From Clavibacter michiganensis (GTDB lineage: Bacteria; Actinomycetota; Actinomycetes; Actinomycetales; Microbacteriaceae): a stretch of DNA of 64,000 nucleotides. The notes below the pieces were generated by a model. It did no database searches. It saw only the letters and a list, made by a program, of their open reading frames with translations, and was not told where the DNA came from. A program made the translations under genes and the position numbers. Numbering within the stretch: the stretch's first letter is position 1; every line of letters begins with the position of its first letter. Of the stretch, positions 8,695 through 17,740 are shown piece after piece. The stretch covers positions 1-64,000 of the forward strand of contig NZ_MDJZ01000011.1 of the NCBI RefSeq assembly GCF_002151125.1, read 5' to 3'.

Positions 8695-9375
8695 TCAGCC
8701 GGCGTCGGAGACCCACACCGCGGAGGCCGCGGCGGCCGTGAGCGGGCGGCGGGCGGATCCGTCGACCGTCACGACCACGGCCGCCGGGTCGCCGGCGTCG
8801 GCCGCGGCGGCGCGGACGAGGGTCGCGTCGAGCCCGATGCCGTGATCGGCGAGCTCGCGCAGCAGCCGCGGGTCCTCGTCGGAGATGCGGCGCACGCGCA
8901 TCGGCCGGTCGGCGGCGGCGTCCGCGAGCACGGTCGCGTCGGGCAGGTGCGGCTCGCCGTCGGCCGAGGGGATGGGGTCGCCGTGCGGATCCCGCGACGG
9001 GTGCCCGAGGTGCCGGTCGATGCGCGCCACGAAGTCGTCGGAGACCGCGTGCTCGAGCACCTCGGCCTCGTCGTGCACCTCGTCCCAGCCGTAGCCGAGC
9101 GCCTCCACGAGGAACGTCTCGAGCAGGCGGTGGCGGCGCACCATCTGGATCGCGTGCCGGCGCCCGTCGTCGGTGAGCTCGATGCTGCCGTACGGCCGGT
9201 GCTCCACGAGGCCCTGCGCGGTGAGGCGGCGGATCCCGTCGGACGCGGTGGCGGGCCGGATCCCGAGCCGCTCCGCGAGCCGCGACACGGTCATCGGCTG
9301 GTCGGTCCACTCGGTCGCCGACCAGATGAGCTTGAGGTAGTCCTGCGCGGCGCTGGAGAGCTCGTCGACGGACAT
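8695..9375 (-). CDS. mntR: DtxR/MntR-family metal-dependent transcriptional repressor
   Basis: Metal-sensing repressor of 226 aa. Residues 1-65 form a winged helix-turn-helix (VSRLAERLGIRPATASDGIRRL); residues 70-145 are the dimerisation and metal-binding domain (MVRRHRLLETFLVEALGY, then HDEAEVLEHAVSD, which carry the His and Glu ligands); residues 155-226 are an SH3/FeoA-like domain, so this is the long IdeR/MntR type rather than the short Bacillus type. It converges on mntH with 39 bp between stops. It appears leaderless: TACCAT (9382-9387, minus strand) is six bases before the ATG. The specific metal is inferred from the neighbour. Confidence 0.88.
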   Translation of the reverse strand: MSVDELSSAAQDYLKLIWSATEWTDQPMTVSRLAERLGIRPATASDGIRRLTAQGLVEHRPYGSIELTDDGRRHAIQMVRRHRLLETFLVEALGYGWDEVHDEAEVLEHAVSDDFVARIDRHLGHPSRDPHGDPIPSADGEPHLPDATVLADAAADRPMRVRRISDEDPRLLRELADHGIGLDATLVRAAAADAGDPAAVVVTVDGSARRPLTAAAASAVWVSDAG

Positions 9376-9494
9376 GCCGCCATGGTACCGAGCGGCCTCG
9401 CGTCCTCCGCAGCCGACCCCGGCCGCCCGGGCGGTGCAAGCTGGACGGGACCCGCGGGCAGGGACGCCCGCGGCGGATCCGATGGAGGAACCAC

Positions 9495-10526
9495 ATGCAG
9501 TACCGGAATCTCGGCAACAGCGGCGCGGTCGTCTCGACCTACGCGCTCGGCACCATGACCTTCGGCGCGGAGGCGGACGAGGAGACCTCGGGCCGGATCC
9601 TCGAGGCGTACGTCGCCGGCGGCGGCACGTTCATCGACACCGCGGACGTCTACACGTCGGGCGTCTCGGAGGAGATCGTCGGCCGCTGGCTGAAGGCGCA
9701 CCCCGCCGAGGCCGACCAGCTCGTCATCGCCACGAAGGGCCGCTTCCCGATGGGGGAGGGCAACAACGACGTCGGCACCTCCCGCCGCCACCTCACCCGC
9801 GCGCTCGACGACTCGCTCCGCCGCCTCGGCGTCGACACGATCGACCTGTACCAGATGCATGCGTGGGACGCCGTGACCCCGCTCGAGGAGACCCTGCGCT
9901 TCCTCGACGACGCCGTGCGCGCCGGCAAGATCTCGTACTACGGCTTCTCGAACTACCTGGGCTGGCAGCTGACGAAGGCCGTGCACGTCGCGAAGGCGCT
10001 CGGGTACACGCCGCCCGTCACGCTGCAGCCGCAGTACTCGCTGCTCGTGCGCGAGATCGAGTCGGAGATCGTGCCCGCGTCGCTCGACGCCGGCATCGGC
10101 CTGCTGCCGTGGTCGCCGCTCGCGGGCGGCTGGCTCACCGGCAAGTACCGCCGCGACGAGACGCCCACCGGCGCCACCCGCCTCGGCGAGGACCCGGAGC
10201 GCGGCATGGAGGCGTTCACGCCGCGGAACGGCCAGGAGCGCACCTGGGCGATCCTCGACGAGGTGCGCCGGGTCGCCGACGCGCACGGATCCAGCTCGGC
10301 CCGCGTCTCGCTCGCGTGGCTCGAGGCGCAGCCGGCGGTGACCAGCGTGATCCTCGGTGCCCGTACCGTGGAGCAGCTCGAGGACAACATGGCCTCGGCC
10401 GACCTGGAGCTCACGGCCGACGAGATCGCCTCGCTCAGCGCGGTGAGCGCGCCCGTGGTGTCCGAGTACCCGTACGGCCCGGCCGGCGTGCAGCAGCGCC
10501 ACCGCGCGATCGACGTGCGCGGCTGA
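9495..10526 (+). CDS. Aldo/keto reductase
   Basis: NADPH-dependent oxidoreductase with a TIM-barrel fold, 343 aa. The catalytic tetrad is visible: Asp in IDTADVY, Tyr four residues on, Lys in VIATKGRF and His in LYQMHAWD. The nucleotide-binding end (SSARVSLAWLEAQPAVTSVILGARTVEQLEDN) is typical of the AKR11/12-like bacterial group. GGAGG at 9484-9488 fixes the ATG. The physiological substrate cannot be assigned. Its last 92 bp overlap the convergent MFS gene. Confidence 0.88.
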   Translation: MQYRNLGNSGAVVSTYALGTMTFGAEADEETSGRILEAYVAGGGTFIDTADVYTSGVSEEIVGRWLKAHPAEADQLVIATKGRFPMGEGNNDVGTSRRHLTRALDDSLRRLGVDTIDLYQMHAWDAVTPLEETLRFLDDAVRAGKISYYGFSNYLGWQLTKAVHVAKALGYTPPVTLQPQYSLLVREIESEIVPASLDAGIGLLPWSPLAGGWLTGKYRRDETPTGATRLGEDPERGMEAFTPRNGQERTWAILDEVRRVADAHGSSSARVSLAWLEAQPAVTSVILGARTVEQLEDNMASADLELTADEIASLSAVSAPVVSEYPYGPAGVQQRHRAIDVRG

Positions 10527-12003
10527 TCGGGACGGCGCCGGTCGCCGTCGCCGCGGGTGACGGGATCGGCGCCGTGGCGGGCGCCGGGGTCGTCGCGTCG
10601 TCCGCGCGGACGACGGGCCGCGCCGGCTCCGGGCGCTCGGCGCGCGGCGTGATCCGCACCCGCGGCACGTGCCGGCGCACCACGACCTCGAGGGTCAGCT
10701 GGCCGCGGCGCGCGAGGATCACGGCGACGACCGCGGCGGCCAGCGCCGGCACCCCGCCGGAGACGACCATGCCGACGTGCACGCCCCACGCCTCGACGAT
10801 GCCGCCCATGAGCGGGCCGCCGACGGCCTGGCCGCCGAGCAGCACGAGCACGTAGACGCTCATCACCCGGCCGCGGATGGCCACGTTGCTGGAGAGCTGC
10901 ACGAGCGAGTTGGCCGCGGTCTGGAACAGCAGCGACGCCATCCCGACCGTGACGAGCACGACGGCGAACGGCGCGATCCCCGGCATGAGCCCGGCGGCGG
11001 CCTGCAGGAGCCCGGTGATCCCGACGCCGACCACGATGGTGCGCAGCCGCACGGTCGCGCGGCGGGTCGAGAGCAGCGCGCCCGTCAGCGCGCCGATCGC
11101 CACCATCGAGTTGAAGAAGCCGTAGCCGCCGGCGCCCACGTCGTAGACCTGGCTCGCGAACGCCGCGAGCAGCACGGGCATGGTGAGGCCGAAGACGCTG
11201 AAGACGGCCACGAGCACGACGGGCCACAGGATGGTCGGCTTCGACCGCGCGTAGCGGAGCCCCTCCGCGAGCTGGCCGCGGCGGCGCGGCGCCGGCGGCA
11301 TGCGGATGAGCGTCCTCACGTCGAGGCTCCACAGCGTGAGCACCACGACGACGCACGCGAGCGCGTTGATCGCGAACGACCAGCCGGCGCCGACCGCGAG
11401 CAGCAGGATCCCGCTGAGGGCGGGGCCCACCATGCCGCCGAGCTGGAACACCGACGAGTTGACGCTGATGGCGTTCCTCAGGTGCTTCTGCCCGACGATC
11501 TCGGTGACGAACACCTGCCTGGCCGGGTTGTCGATCACCGTCACGAGACCCGTCGCGAACGCGATGGCGAAGATGTGCCACGCCTCGACGGCGCCCGAGA
11601 GCGTGAGCACGGCGAGCAGCGCGCTGAGCACGGCGTAGGTGCCCTGCGTGATCATCATCAGCATGCGCTTGGAGCAGCGGTCGACGATGACGCCGCCGAT
11701 GAGGCCGAAGAGCAGCATGGGCGCGAACTGCATCGCCACGGTGATGCCGACCGCGGTGACGCTGCCGGTGAGCTCGAGCACGAGCCAGTCCTGGGCGATG
11801 CGCTGCATCCAGCCCGAGGTCATGGCGATGACGTTGGAGGCCGTGAACCGGCGGAAGTTCGGCACGCTCAGGGCGATGAGCGTGTGGCGCCACGGCGGGC
11901 GCTGGGTCTGGACGGGGAGCGGGGCGGTCGGGGGGAAGGCGTTCGGCGGCGGTGTCACTTCATCCTGCGGGGTGCGTTGCGTATGAGCGGATCGGTTCTG
12001 CAT
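10435..12003 (-). CDS. MFS transporter, EntS-like (MFS_3)
   Basis: Inner-membrane exporter of 522 aa with 12 helices between about residues 30 and 430; helix 1 begins after PNFRRFTASNVIAMTSGWMQ, which is characteristic of the MFS_3/EntS branch (siderophore and drug export). I take ATG 12003 (MQNRSAHTQ) because it starts just ahead of the conserved region; ATG 12072 is possible and the frame stays open far upstream. The last 90 residues are a Pro/Ala/Arg-rich cytoplasmic tail with no helix. Divergent from the LysR gene, 108 bp apart, so control by that regulator is plausible. Confidence 0.85.
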   Translation of the reverse strand: MQNRSAHTQRTPQDEVTPPPNAFPPTAPLPVQTQRPPWRHTLIALSVPNFRRFTASNVIAMTSGWMQRIAQDWLVLELTGSVTAVGITVAMQFAPMLLFGLIGGVIVDRCSKRMLMMITQGTYAVLSALLAVLTLSGAVEAWHIFAIAFATGLVTVIDNPARQVFVTEIVGQKHLRNAISVNSSVFQLGGMVGPALSGILLLAVGAGWSFAINALACVVVVLTLWSLDVRTLIRMPPAPRRRGQLAEGLRYARSKPTILWPVVLVAVFSVFGLTMPVLLAAFASQVYDVGAGGYGFFNSMVAIGALTGALLSTRRATVRLRTIVVGVGITGLLQAAAGLMPGIAPFAVVLVTVGMASLLFQTAANSLVQLSSNVAIRGRVMSVYVLVLLGGQAVGGPLMGGIVEAWGVHVGMVVSGGVPALAAAVVAVILARRGQLTLEVVVRRHVPRVRITPRAERPEPARPVVRADDATTPAPATAPIPSPAATATGAVPISRARRSRGGAAARRPGRTGTRTPRARSPR

Positions 12004-12111
12004 GGGTGCGGCCCTCGTGGGGCCGACGTCGACGCTACCCGCGGGCTTCCCATTCGGATCCCGTCTCGACATGATGAGTGCCATCCGATGATCGAATGAC
12101 GAGGTGCCGAC

Positions 12112-12969
12112 GTGCTGGACCCGACCCTGCTCGCGACGTTCCTCGCCGTGGCCGACACCCGCAGCTTCACGCAGGCGGCCGCGCGCCTCGGCATCAGCCA
12201 GCCGACCGTGAGCCAGCAGGTGCGCCGGCTCGAGCGGGCCGTCGACCGCACGCTCATCGCGCGCGACACCCGCGCCATGCGCCTCACGGACGCGGGCGAC
12301 GCCATGGCGGGCTTCGCGCGCACGATCCTCGCGGCGCACCGCGCGGCGGAGAGCTACTTCGGCGGATCCGAGGTGAGCGGCCGCCTGCGCTTCGGCACCG
12401 CGGACGACCTCGCGATCACGCAGCTGCCGCGGATCCTCCGCCACTTCCGGCAGCTGCACCCGCAGATCGAGCTGGAGCTCACGGTCACCCAGAGCGGGCC
12501 GCTGCACCGGCGGCTGCTCGCGGGGCAGCTCGACCTGATCCTCACCAAGACGACGGTCGACGAGCAGCCGGATGCGCGCCTCGTCGGCCGCGACCGCATG
12601 GTGTGGGTGGGCCTCGAGCGCACGCTCGTGGAGCCGGGCGCGACCGTGCCGCTCATCGCGTACCGCGCGCCGAGCATCAGCAGGCAGATGGCGATGGACG
12701 CGCTCGAGCGGGCGGGCCGCACCTGGCGGATCACGTGCAGCACGCGCGACGTGAACGGCGTGCTCGCGGCGGTGCGCGCCGGCATGGGCGTCGCGGTGCT
12801 GCCGCAGGCGCTCATCCCCACCGACCTGGTGAAGGTGACCTCGCGGCTCGGCCTGCCGGAGCTCGACGAGGTGGACTACGTGCTGATGGACAACCCGGCC
12901 GGGCCGCGCGCGTCCATCGAGGCGCTGACCTCGGCGATCATGTCGCGCGGGGTGGCGCGGGCGAGCTGA
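12112..12969 (+). CDS. LysR-family transcriptional regulator
   Basis: LysR-type regulator of 285 aa. Residues 1-60 are the winged HTH (LLATFLAVADTRSFTQAAARLGISQPTVSQQVRRLE) and residues 85-280 the periplasmic-binding-protein-like inducer domain. GAGG at about 12099-12103 precedes the GTG start. It is transcribed away from the MFS exporter at 10435-12003; LysR proteins usually control the divergent neighbour and themselves from the shared gap, so that exporter is the first candidate target. Confidence 0.9.
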   Translation: MLDPTLLATFLAVADTRSFTQAAARLGISQPTVSQQVRRLERAVDRTLIARDTRAMRLTDAGDAMAGFARTILAAHRAAESYFGGSEVSGRLRFGTADDLAITQLPRILRHFRQLHPQIELELTVTQSGPLHRRLLAGQLDLILTKTTVDEQPDARLVGRDRMVWVGLERTLVEPGATVPLIAYRAPSISRQMAMDALERAGRTWRITCSTRDVNGVLAAVRAGMGVAVLPQALIPTDLVKVTSRLGLPELDEVDYVLMDNPAGPRASIEALTSAIMSRGVARAS

Positions 12970-13014
12970 CGGGAGGCGCTGCGGGCGGGCGGCGCCCTGC
13001 GGGCGGGCGGCGCG

Positions 13015-13515
13015 CTACCAGCGGGCGACGGGCGGCAGGCCGTCGTCGGCGAGGCCGGCGTCGCGCGCACGGCCCCGGCGGCCGCGCCCCCGCGCTCCCG
13101 GCTGGTGCGGCGGCTCGGCCCTGTCGGGATCCGCACCGGGCGTGCCGGGCTGCTCGAGCTGCATCGCGAGCGCGCGCAGCCGGGCGTCCATCTCGGCGTG
13201 CGCGGCGGCGGCCTCGTCGAGCCGCGCCCGCTCGTCGTCGACCTCCGCGGGGACGCGGGTGGCCTCCTCGAGCGGCAGCGCCTCGGCCTCCGCCTCCGCG
13301 AGGCGGCGGGCCCGGCGGCGCGCGGCCATGATGCCGAAGGCGCCCACCGCGATCTGGAACATGCCGAGCCAGCCGGACGCGTCGTTGACCGGCGCGAGCA
13401 CGTGCCAGGCGCCGAGCGCGATCCAGCCGATGTTGACCCACATGGGCCAGGCGAACCCGGATGCGGCGCGTGCGCCCTCCGCAGGCTCGTCCGTGCCGCG
13501 TCCCTCGTCGCTCAT
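13015..13515 (-). CDS. Two-helix membrane protein with coiled coil
   Basis: No family recognised; 166 aa. Two membrane segments (about residues 22-42 and 47-67) are followed by a charged Glu/Arg-rich helix (about 70-125) likely to form a coiled coil, then a basic disordered tail rich in Arg and Gly. A 2TM-plus-coil layout resembles the small actinobacterial 2TM-domain proteins, but no specific role follows from it. GGAGGAACGGC precedes the ATG at proper spacing. It lies 40 bases upstream (in transcription sense downstream) of the amylosucrase-like gene and probably shares its transcript. Confidence 0.7.
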   Translation of the reverse strand: MSDEGRGTDEPAEGARAASGFAWPMWVNIGWIALGAWHVLAPVNDASGWLGMFQIAVGAFGIMAARRRARRLAEAEAEALPLEEATRVPAEVDDERARLDEAAAAHAEMDARLRALAMQLEQPGTPGADPDRAEPPHQPGARGRGRRGRARDAGLADDGLPPVARW

Positions 13516-13555
13516 GCCGTTCCTCCGTGCCGACCCGTCCGTGACTGCGAGTGTG

Positions 13556-15202
13556 TCACGCGAGGTCGTGAGCCGCCTGGAGCCAGACGAACGTGCGCGG
13601 GCTCAGCACGATGCCCTTCGTGAGGCGGAGCCGCTCGTCGCGCACGAGGTCCACGGCGTGCTCGGCGAAGCCGCCGAGCGTCTCCGCGGAGACCGTCGCC
13701 GGGTCGTCGCCGAGGTTCGCGAGCACGAGGACCGTGCCGTCCTCGTGCGGACGCTGGTAGCCGAGCACGCGCGGGTCGTTGGCGTCGAAGCCGACGATGC
13801 GCGTGCCGCCGAGCGCGGGCGTCGACCGGCGCACGGCGACCAGGCGACGGATCCCGGCGTGGATGACGCCGGTGCTGGTCGTGCGGTCGTCGCGCTGGTC
13901 GTACCGGTCGAAGGGGTAGAGCGGGCGGTTCACCCACCTGCTGTCCTCGGCGTGCGCCGGGACGTCGTCGTAGCCGTAGTCGTTGAGCTGGCCGACCTCG
14001 TCGCCGAGCACGATCAGCGGGAGGCCGCCCGTGCTGAGGGCGACGGAGTGGGCGAGCAGGATCCGCTCGACCGCGCCCGGGTCGTCCTGCTCCAGGCCCG
14101 CGAGGGACGCCGTGGTGCCGGCGACCGCGCCGTCCGGGTGCCAGACGCCGCGCGCGTGGCTGCCGGGGAACCGGCCGACGTGGTAGTCGGCGAGGAAGCG
14201 GCGGTGCTCCGCGGGGTCGATGCCGAGGGCACGGGCGTCGTCGTCGTCGAAGGCGAAGCGCAGGGCGTCGTGGCTGCGGACGCGCGCGATGCGGACGGAT
14301 CCCCCGGGCACGTCGCCGCGGCGCTCGAGGGCACGGGAGAGGAGGACGGCGGAGCGGGTGGCGAGCGCCTCCCAGACGAGCGCGGTGAGCGCGGGGTCGT
14401 CGGCGAGGCGGACGGCGTCGCCGTCGAGGAGCTCGGCGGCCCCTCGCGGGTCGGCGTCGGCGGCCACGGCCAGCGCGAGCGCGGGGGAGACGCGGCGGCC
14501 GAGCGCGGCGATCACGCGGAGGAGGGCGGACCGGTCGGCGTCGGGGCGCTCGCCGAGCACGGCGGCGGGGTCGACGCGGACCACGTCGGCGCCCGCGGCG
14601 GCGAGGGCGACGGTCTCGCGGAGGGCGTCGCGGATCCGGTCGGCCGGGGGCGCGTCGGCGTCGGCGGGGGAGAGGTCGACGGCGAGCGTGAGACCGGCGT
14701 CGTGCAGGGCGTCGGCGAGGTCGGCGAGGTCTGCAGCGGATCCGAGGCCCGCGCGCACGCGCACGCCCGGCGCGAGGAGCGCGTCGGCGTCGGCGTCCTC
14801 GTCCCCGCGCTCGGCGACGGGCGTGATCTGCAGGTGCGTGAGCCCGAGGTCGCGGAGGGCGGGGATCCGCGCGATGAGGCCCCGCAGGTCGTCGGCGTAC
14901 CGGTCGACGTAGCAGACGCCGCCCGTGCGGAGGTCGAGGTCGAGGTCGTCGGGGGAGCCGGCGGTCGGCGTGCGGCGGGCCCGCATGTCGTGGAGGTCGG
15001 CGGCTAGGAAATCGGCGAGGTCGTCGGCGTCGTCGCCCGCGAGCGGACGGAGGTCGGCGGCGAGGGCGTCGCGGTCGAACGGGGGCGCGGAGGCCTGCCC
15101 GGCGGGGGCGGGGGCGTGGTCGCGGGTCGCGGAGCCGGCGCGCGCGTCGTCGCGGTCGTGCCCGCCTGCCGCGGGATCGGTCGTGAGCGCTGCGCTCCCC
15201 AT
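13556..15202 (-). CDS. Amylosucrase-like GH13 protein with degenerate active site
   Basis: A 548-aa relative of amylosucrase-type GH13 glucansucrases. Similarity is clearest in the C-terminal half: [40 protein letters not shown], then [19 protein letters not shown]. The transition-state Asp (about 312, in SHD) and the nucleophile Asp (about 211, in VVRVDPAA) are kept, but the acid/base Glu expected near residue 247 (family SEAIVHP) is Ala here (VAADADP), and the region-I Asn-His pair is missing ([10 protein letters not shown]). The N-terminal helical domain is shortened. It may be inactive, a binding protein or a changed activity. GGAGGAAGGA precedes ATG 15202; the longer upstream frame is not needed. 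Confidence 0.8.
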   Translation of the reverse strand: MGSAALTTDPAAGGHDRDDARAGSATRDHAPAPAGQASAPPFDRDALAADLRPLAGDDADDLADFLAADLHDMRARRTPTAGSPDDLDLDLRTGGVCYVDRYADDLRGLIARIPALRDLGLTHLQITPVAERGDEDADADALLAPGVRVRAGLGSAADLADLADALHDAGLTLAVDLSPADADAPPADRIRDALRETVALAAAGADVVRVDPAAVLGERPDADRSALLRVIAALGRRVSPALALAVAADADPRGAAELLDGDAVRLADDPALTALVWEALATRSAVLLSRALERRGDVPGGSVRIARVRSHDALRFAFDDDDARALGIDPAEHRRFLADYHVGRFPGSHARGVWHPDGAVAGTTASLAGLEQDDPGAVERILLAHSVALSTGGLPLIVLGDEVGQLNDYGYDDVPAHAEDSRWVNRPLYPFDRYDQRDDRTTSTGVIHAGIRRLVAVRRSTPALGGTRIVGFDANDPRVLGYQRPHEDGTVLVLANLGDDPATVSAETLGGFAEHAVDLVRDERLRLTKGIVLSPRTFVWLQAAHDLA

Positions 15203-15384
15203 GCTCGGTCCTTCCTCCGCATCGTGCGGGCATCGTCGCCCGACACCCTCGATCCTACGGGCGAGCGGGGCGTGTGACCCGCAAACCCTTCGGGCACATC
15301 GCATCGCGTCGCCCGGCGGCCAGGGCGCGGCTGACCGGGCGCGGGCGCGCGCCTCGCGTGCGCGCGCCCGCCCGGGTAGGATCG

Positions 15385-15462
15385 GACCCGTCGCGACTGG
15401 CGTTCGGATGGGTCACCATCGGGGAGCGACTCACACGGTTGGTGGCCGTACGCCTGGGCCAC
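15385..15462 (+). promoter_or_regulatory. ZTP (pfl) riboswitch in the glyA-folD leader
   Basis: The leader contains the conserved pieces of the ZTP/pfl aptamer in order: GCGACTGGCG (15392-15401), a short variable arm with GGGTCACCATCGGGGAGCG (15410-15428), then a linker and the second half GCCGTACGCCTGGGC (15445-15459). Known riboswitches of this class sense ZTP/ZMP, which build up when 10-formyl-THF is short, and switch on one-carbon genes. Glycine hydroxymethyltransferase and FolD directly downstream are typical targets. The expression platform between 15463 and the glyA ribosome binding site (15489-15494) is short and may act on translation. Confidence 0.88.
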
Positions 15463-15498
15463 GACGCATCCGCTCGTCCACCGTGCACAAGGAGTCCC

Positions 15499-16776
15499 AT
15501 GCCCGTCGACCCGTCCTTCAACGCCCCCCTCTCCGAGGTCGACCCGGAGATCGCGGCGGTCCTCGAGCAGGAGCTCGGCCGCCAGCGCGGCACCCTCGAG
15601 ATGATCGCCAGCGAGAACTTCGTGCCGCGCGCGGTGCTGCAGTCCCAGGGATCCGTGCTCACCAACAAGTACGCCGAGGGCTACCCGGGCCGCCGCTACT
15701 ACGGCGGCTGCGAGTTCGTCGACGTCGCCGAGCAGCTCGCCATCGACCGCGCGAAGAGCCTCTTCGGCGCCGAGTTCGCCAACGTCCAGCCGCACTCCGG
15801 CGCCACCGCGAACGCCGCCGTCCTCGCCGCCATCGCGCAGCCGGGCGACACGATCCTCGGCCTCGAGCTCGCGCACGGCGGCCACCTCACGCACGGCATG
15901 AAGCTCAACTTCTCCGGCAAGCTCTACGACGCGGCCGCGTACGGCGTGGATCCCGACACCTTCCTCATCGACATGGACGTCGTGCGCGAGAAGGCGCTCG
16001 AGCACCGCCCGCAGGTCATCATCGCCGGCTGGTCGGCGTACCCCCGCCACCTCGACTTCGCCGCGTTCCGCGCCATCGCCGACGAGGTGGGCGCCAAGCT
16101 CTGGGTCGACATGGCGCACTTCGCGGGCCTCGTCGCCGCTGGCGTCCACCCCTCGCCCGTCCCCTACGCGGACGTGGTCTCCTCCACCGTGCACAAGACG
16201 CTCGCGGGCCCCCGGTCCGGCGTGATCCTCAGCCGCGACACCGCGCTCGCCAAGAAGCTCAACTCGGCCGTCTTCCCGGGCCAGCAGGGCGGGCCGCTCA
16301 TGCACGTCATCGCGGCCAAGGCCACGGCGTTCAAGATCGCCGCCACCGAGGAGTTCGCCGACCGGCAGCGCCGCACCATCCAGGGCGCGCAGATCCTCGC
16401 CGAGCGCCTCGTCGCGGCCGACTCCACCGAGGCCGGCGTCTCGGTGCTCACGGGCGGCACCGACGTGCACCTCGTGCTGGCGGATCTGCGGAACTCGCCC
16501 ATCGACGGCAAGCAGGCCGAGGATGCGCTGCACGAGGTCGGCATCACGGTCAACCGCAACTCGGTGCCGTTCGACCCGCGCCCGCCGATGGTCACGTCCG
16601 GCGTCCGCATCGGCACGTCGGCGCTCGCGACCCGCGGCTTCGGCGAGACGGAGTTCACCGAGGTGGCGGACATCATCGCCGAGACCCTGAAGCCGGGCAG
16701 CGACCTCGCCGCGCTGCGTGCGCGCGTGCTCACGCTCACGGACGGCTTCCCGCTCTACGAGGGCCTCACCCAGTGA
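15499..16776 (+). CDS. glyA: Serine hydroxymethyltransferase
   Basis: PLP enzyme interconverting serine and THF with glycine and 5,10-methylene-THF; 425 aa, the usual length. Visible motifs: [39 protein letters not shown], and the PLP lysine in [14 protein letters not shown]. The start at ATG 15499 follows AAGGAG at 15489-15494; the open frame upstream is the riboswitch leader. It forms a two-gene operon with folD, whose GTG overlaps the TGA of glyA, so the methylene-THF made here is passed straight to FolD. Expression is expected to follow the upstream ZTP riboswitch. Confidence 0.97.
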   Translation: MPVDPSFNAPLSEVDPEIAAVLEQELGRQRGTLEMIASENFVPRAVLQSQGSVLTNKYAEGYPGRRYYGGCEFVDVAEQLAIDRAKSLFGAEFANVQPHSGATANAAVLAAIAQPGDTILGLELAHGGHLTHGMKLNFSGKLYDAAAYGVDPDTFLIDMDVVREKALEHRPQVIIAGWSAYPRHLDFAAFRAIADEVGAKLWVDMAHFAGLVAAGVHPSPVPYADVVSSTVHKTLAGPRSGVILSRDTALAKKLNSAVFPGQQGGPLMHVIAAKATAFKIAATEEFADRQRRTIQGAQILAERLVAADSTEAGVSVLTGGTDVHLVLADLRNSPIDGKQAEDALHEVGITVNRNSVPFDPRPPMVTSGVRIGTSALATRGFGETEFTEVADIIAETLKPGSDLAALRARVLTLTDGFPLYEGLTQ

Positions 16777-17675
16777 CGGCGGTCGTGCTCGACGGCGTCG
16801 CCACCGCGTCGGCTGTCAAGTCCGAGCTCGCCGTGCGGATCCGCGCTCTCCGCGAGCAGGGCCTCATCCCCGGGCTCGGCACGCTCCTCGTGGGCGACGA
16901 CCCGGGATCCCGCTCCTACGTCGCCGGCAAGCACCGCGACTGCGCCGAGGTCGGCATCGAGTCGATCCGCATGGACCTCCCCGCCGACGCCACCGAGGAC
17001 GACGTGCGCGCCGCCATCGAGCGCCTCAACTCCGACCCGGCCGTCACGGGCTACATCGTGCAGCTGCCGCTCCCCGCGGGCATCGACGAGAATGCGATGC
17101 TCGAGCTCATCGACCCGTCCAAGGACGCCGACGGCCTGCACCCGACGAACCTCGGGCGCCTGGTGCTCGGCGTGCAGGGCGAGCTGACCTCGCCGCTGCC
17201 GTGCACGCCCGCCGGCATCGTGGAGATGCTCGAGCGCTACGACGTGCCGATCGCCGGCCAGCACGTGGTCGTCGTCGGCCGCGGCCTCACGGTCGGGCGG
17301 CCGCTCGGCCTGCTGCTCACGCGCAAGGGCCTCGACGCCACCGTCACGCTCACGCACTCCCGCACGCGCGACCTCGAGCAGGAGGTCCGCCGGGCGGACA
17401 TCGTGGTCGCGGCCGTCGGCGTCGCGCACCTCATCCAGCCCGAGTGGGTGAAGCCGGGCGCCGCGGTGCTGGATGTGGGGATCACGCGCGTCGTGGATTC
17501 CGAGACCGGCAAGGCGCGCCTCACGGGCGACGTGGATCCGGCCGTCGCCGAGGTCGCCGGCCACCTGTCGCCGAATCCGCGCGGGGTCGGACCGATGACG
17601 CGCGCGATGCTGCTCGTCAACGTGGTGCTGGCCGCCGAGCGCGACGCGCGCCTGGCCGAGGAGCTGCGCGGCTGA
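16773..17675 (+). CDS. folD: Bifunctional methylene-THF dehydrogenase / methenyl-THF cyclohydrolase
   Basis: Converts 5,10-methylene-THF to 10-formyl-THF using NADP. 300 aa from a GTG that overlaps the glyA stop by four bases, so translation is coupled. Motifs: [17 protein letters not shown] (catalytic Tyr and Lys), [37 protein letters not shown], the dinucleotide-binding [17 protein letters not shown], and [15 protein letters not shown] near the C-terminus. All are diagnostic of FolD. It ends at a hairpin shared with the convergent acetyltransferase/carbonic-anhydrase gene. Confidence 0.97.
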   Translation: MTAVVLDGVATASAVKSELAVRIRALREQGLIPGLGTLLVGDDPGSRSYVAGKHRDCAEVGIESIRMDLPADATEDDVRAAIERLNSDPAVTGYIVQLPLPAGIDENAMLELIDPSKDADGLHPTNLGRLVLGVQGELTSPLPCTPAGIVEMLERYDVPIAGQHVVVVGRGLTVGRPLGLLLTRKGLDATVTLTHSRTRDLEQEVRRADIVVAAVGVAHLIQPEWVKPGAAVLDVGITRVVDSETGKARLTGDVDPAVAEVAGHLSPNPRGVGPMTRAMLLVNVVLAAERDARLAEELRG

Positions 17676-17709
17676 CGGCGCTCGCCGCGGGTCGTGCGGC
17701 GGTGTTGCA

Positions 17710-17740
17710 GGAGGGGGCGGCCGGTCAGGCCGTCCCCTCC
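17710..17740. terminator. Hairpin terminator downstream of folD
   Basis: A 13-bp stem with one G-U pair (17710-17722 with 17728-17740, loop GGTCA) lies between folD and the convergent fusion gene and covers the latter's stop codon (17725-17727). Confidence 0.6.
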
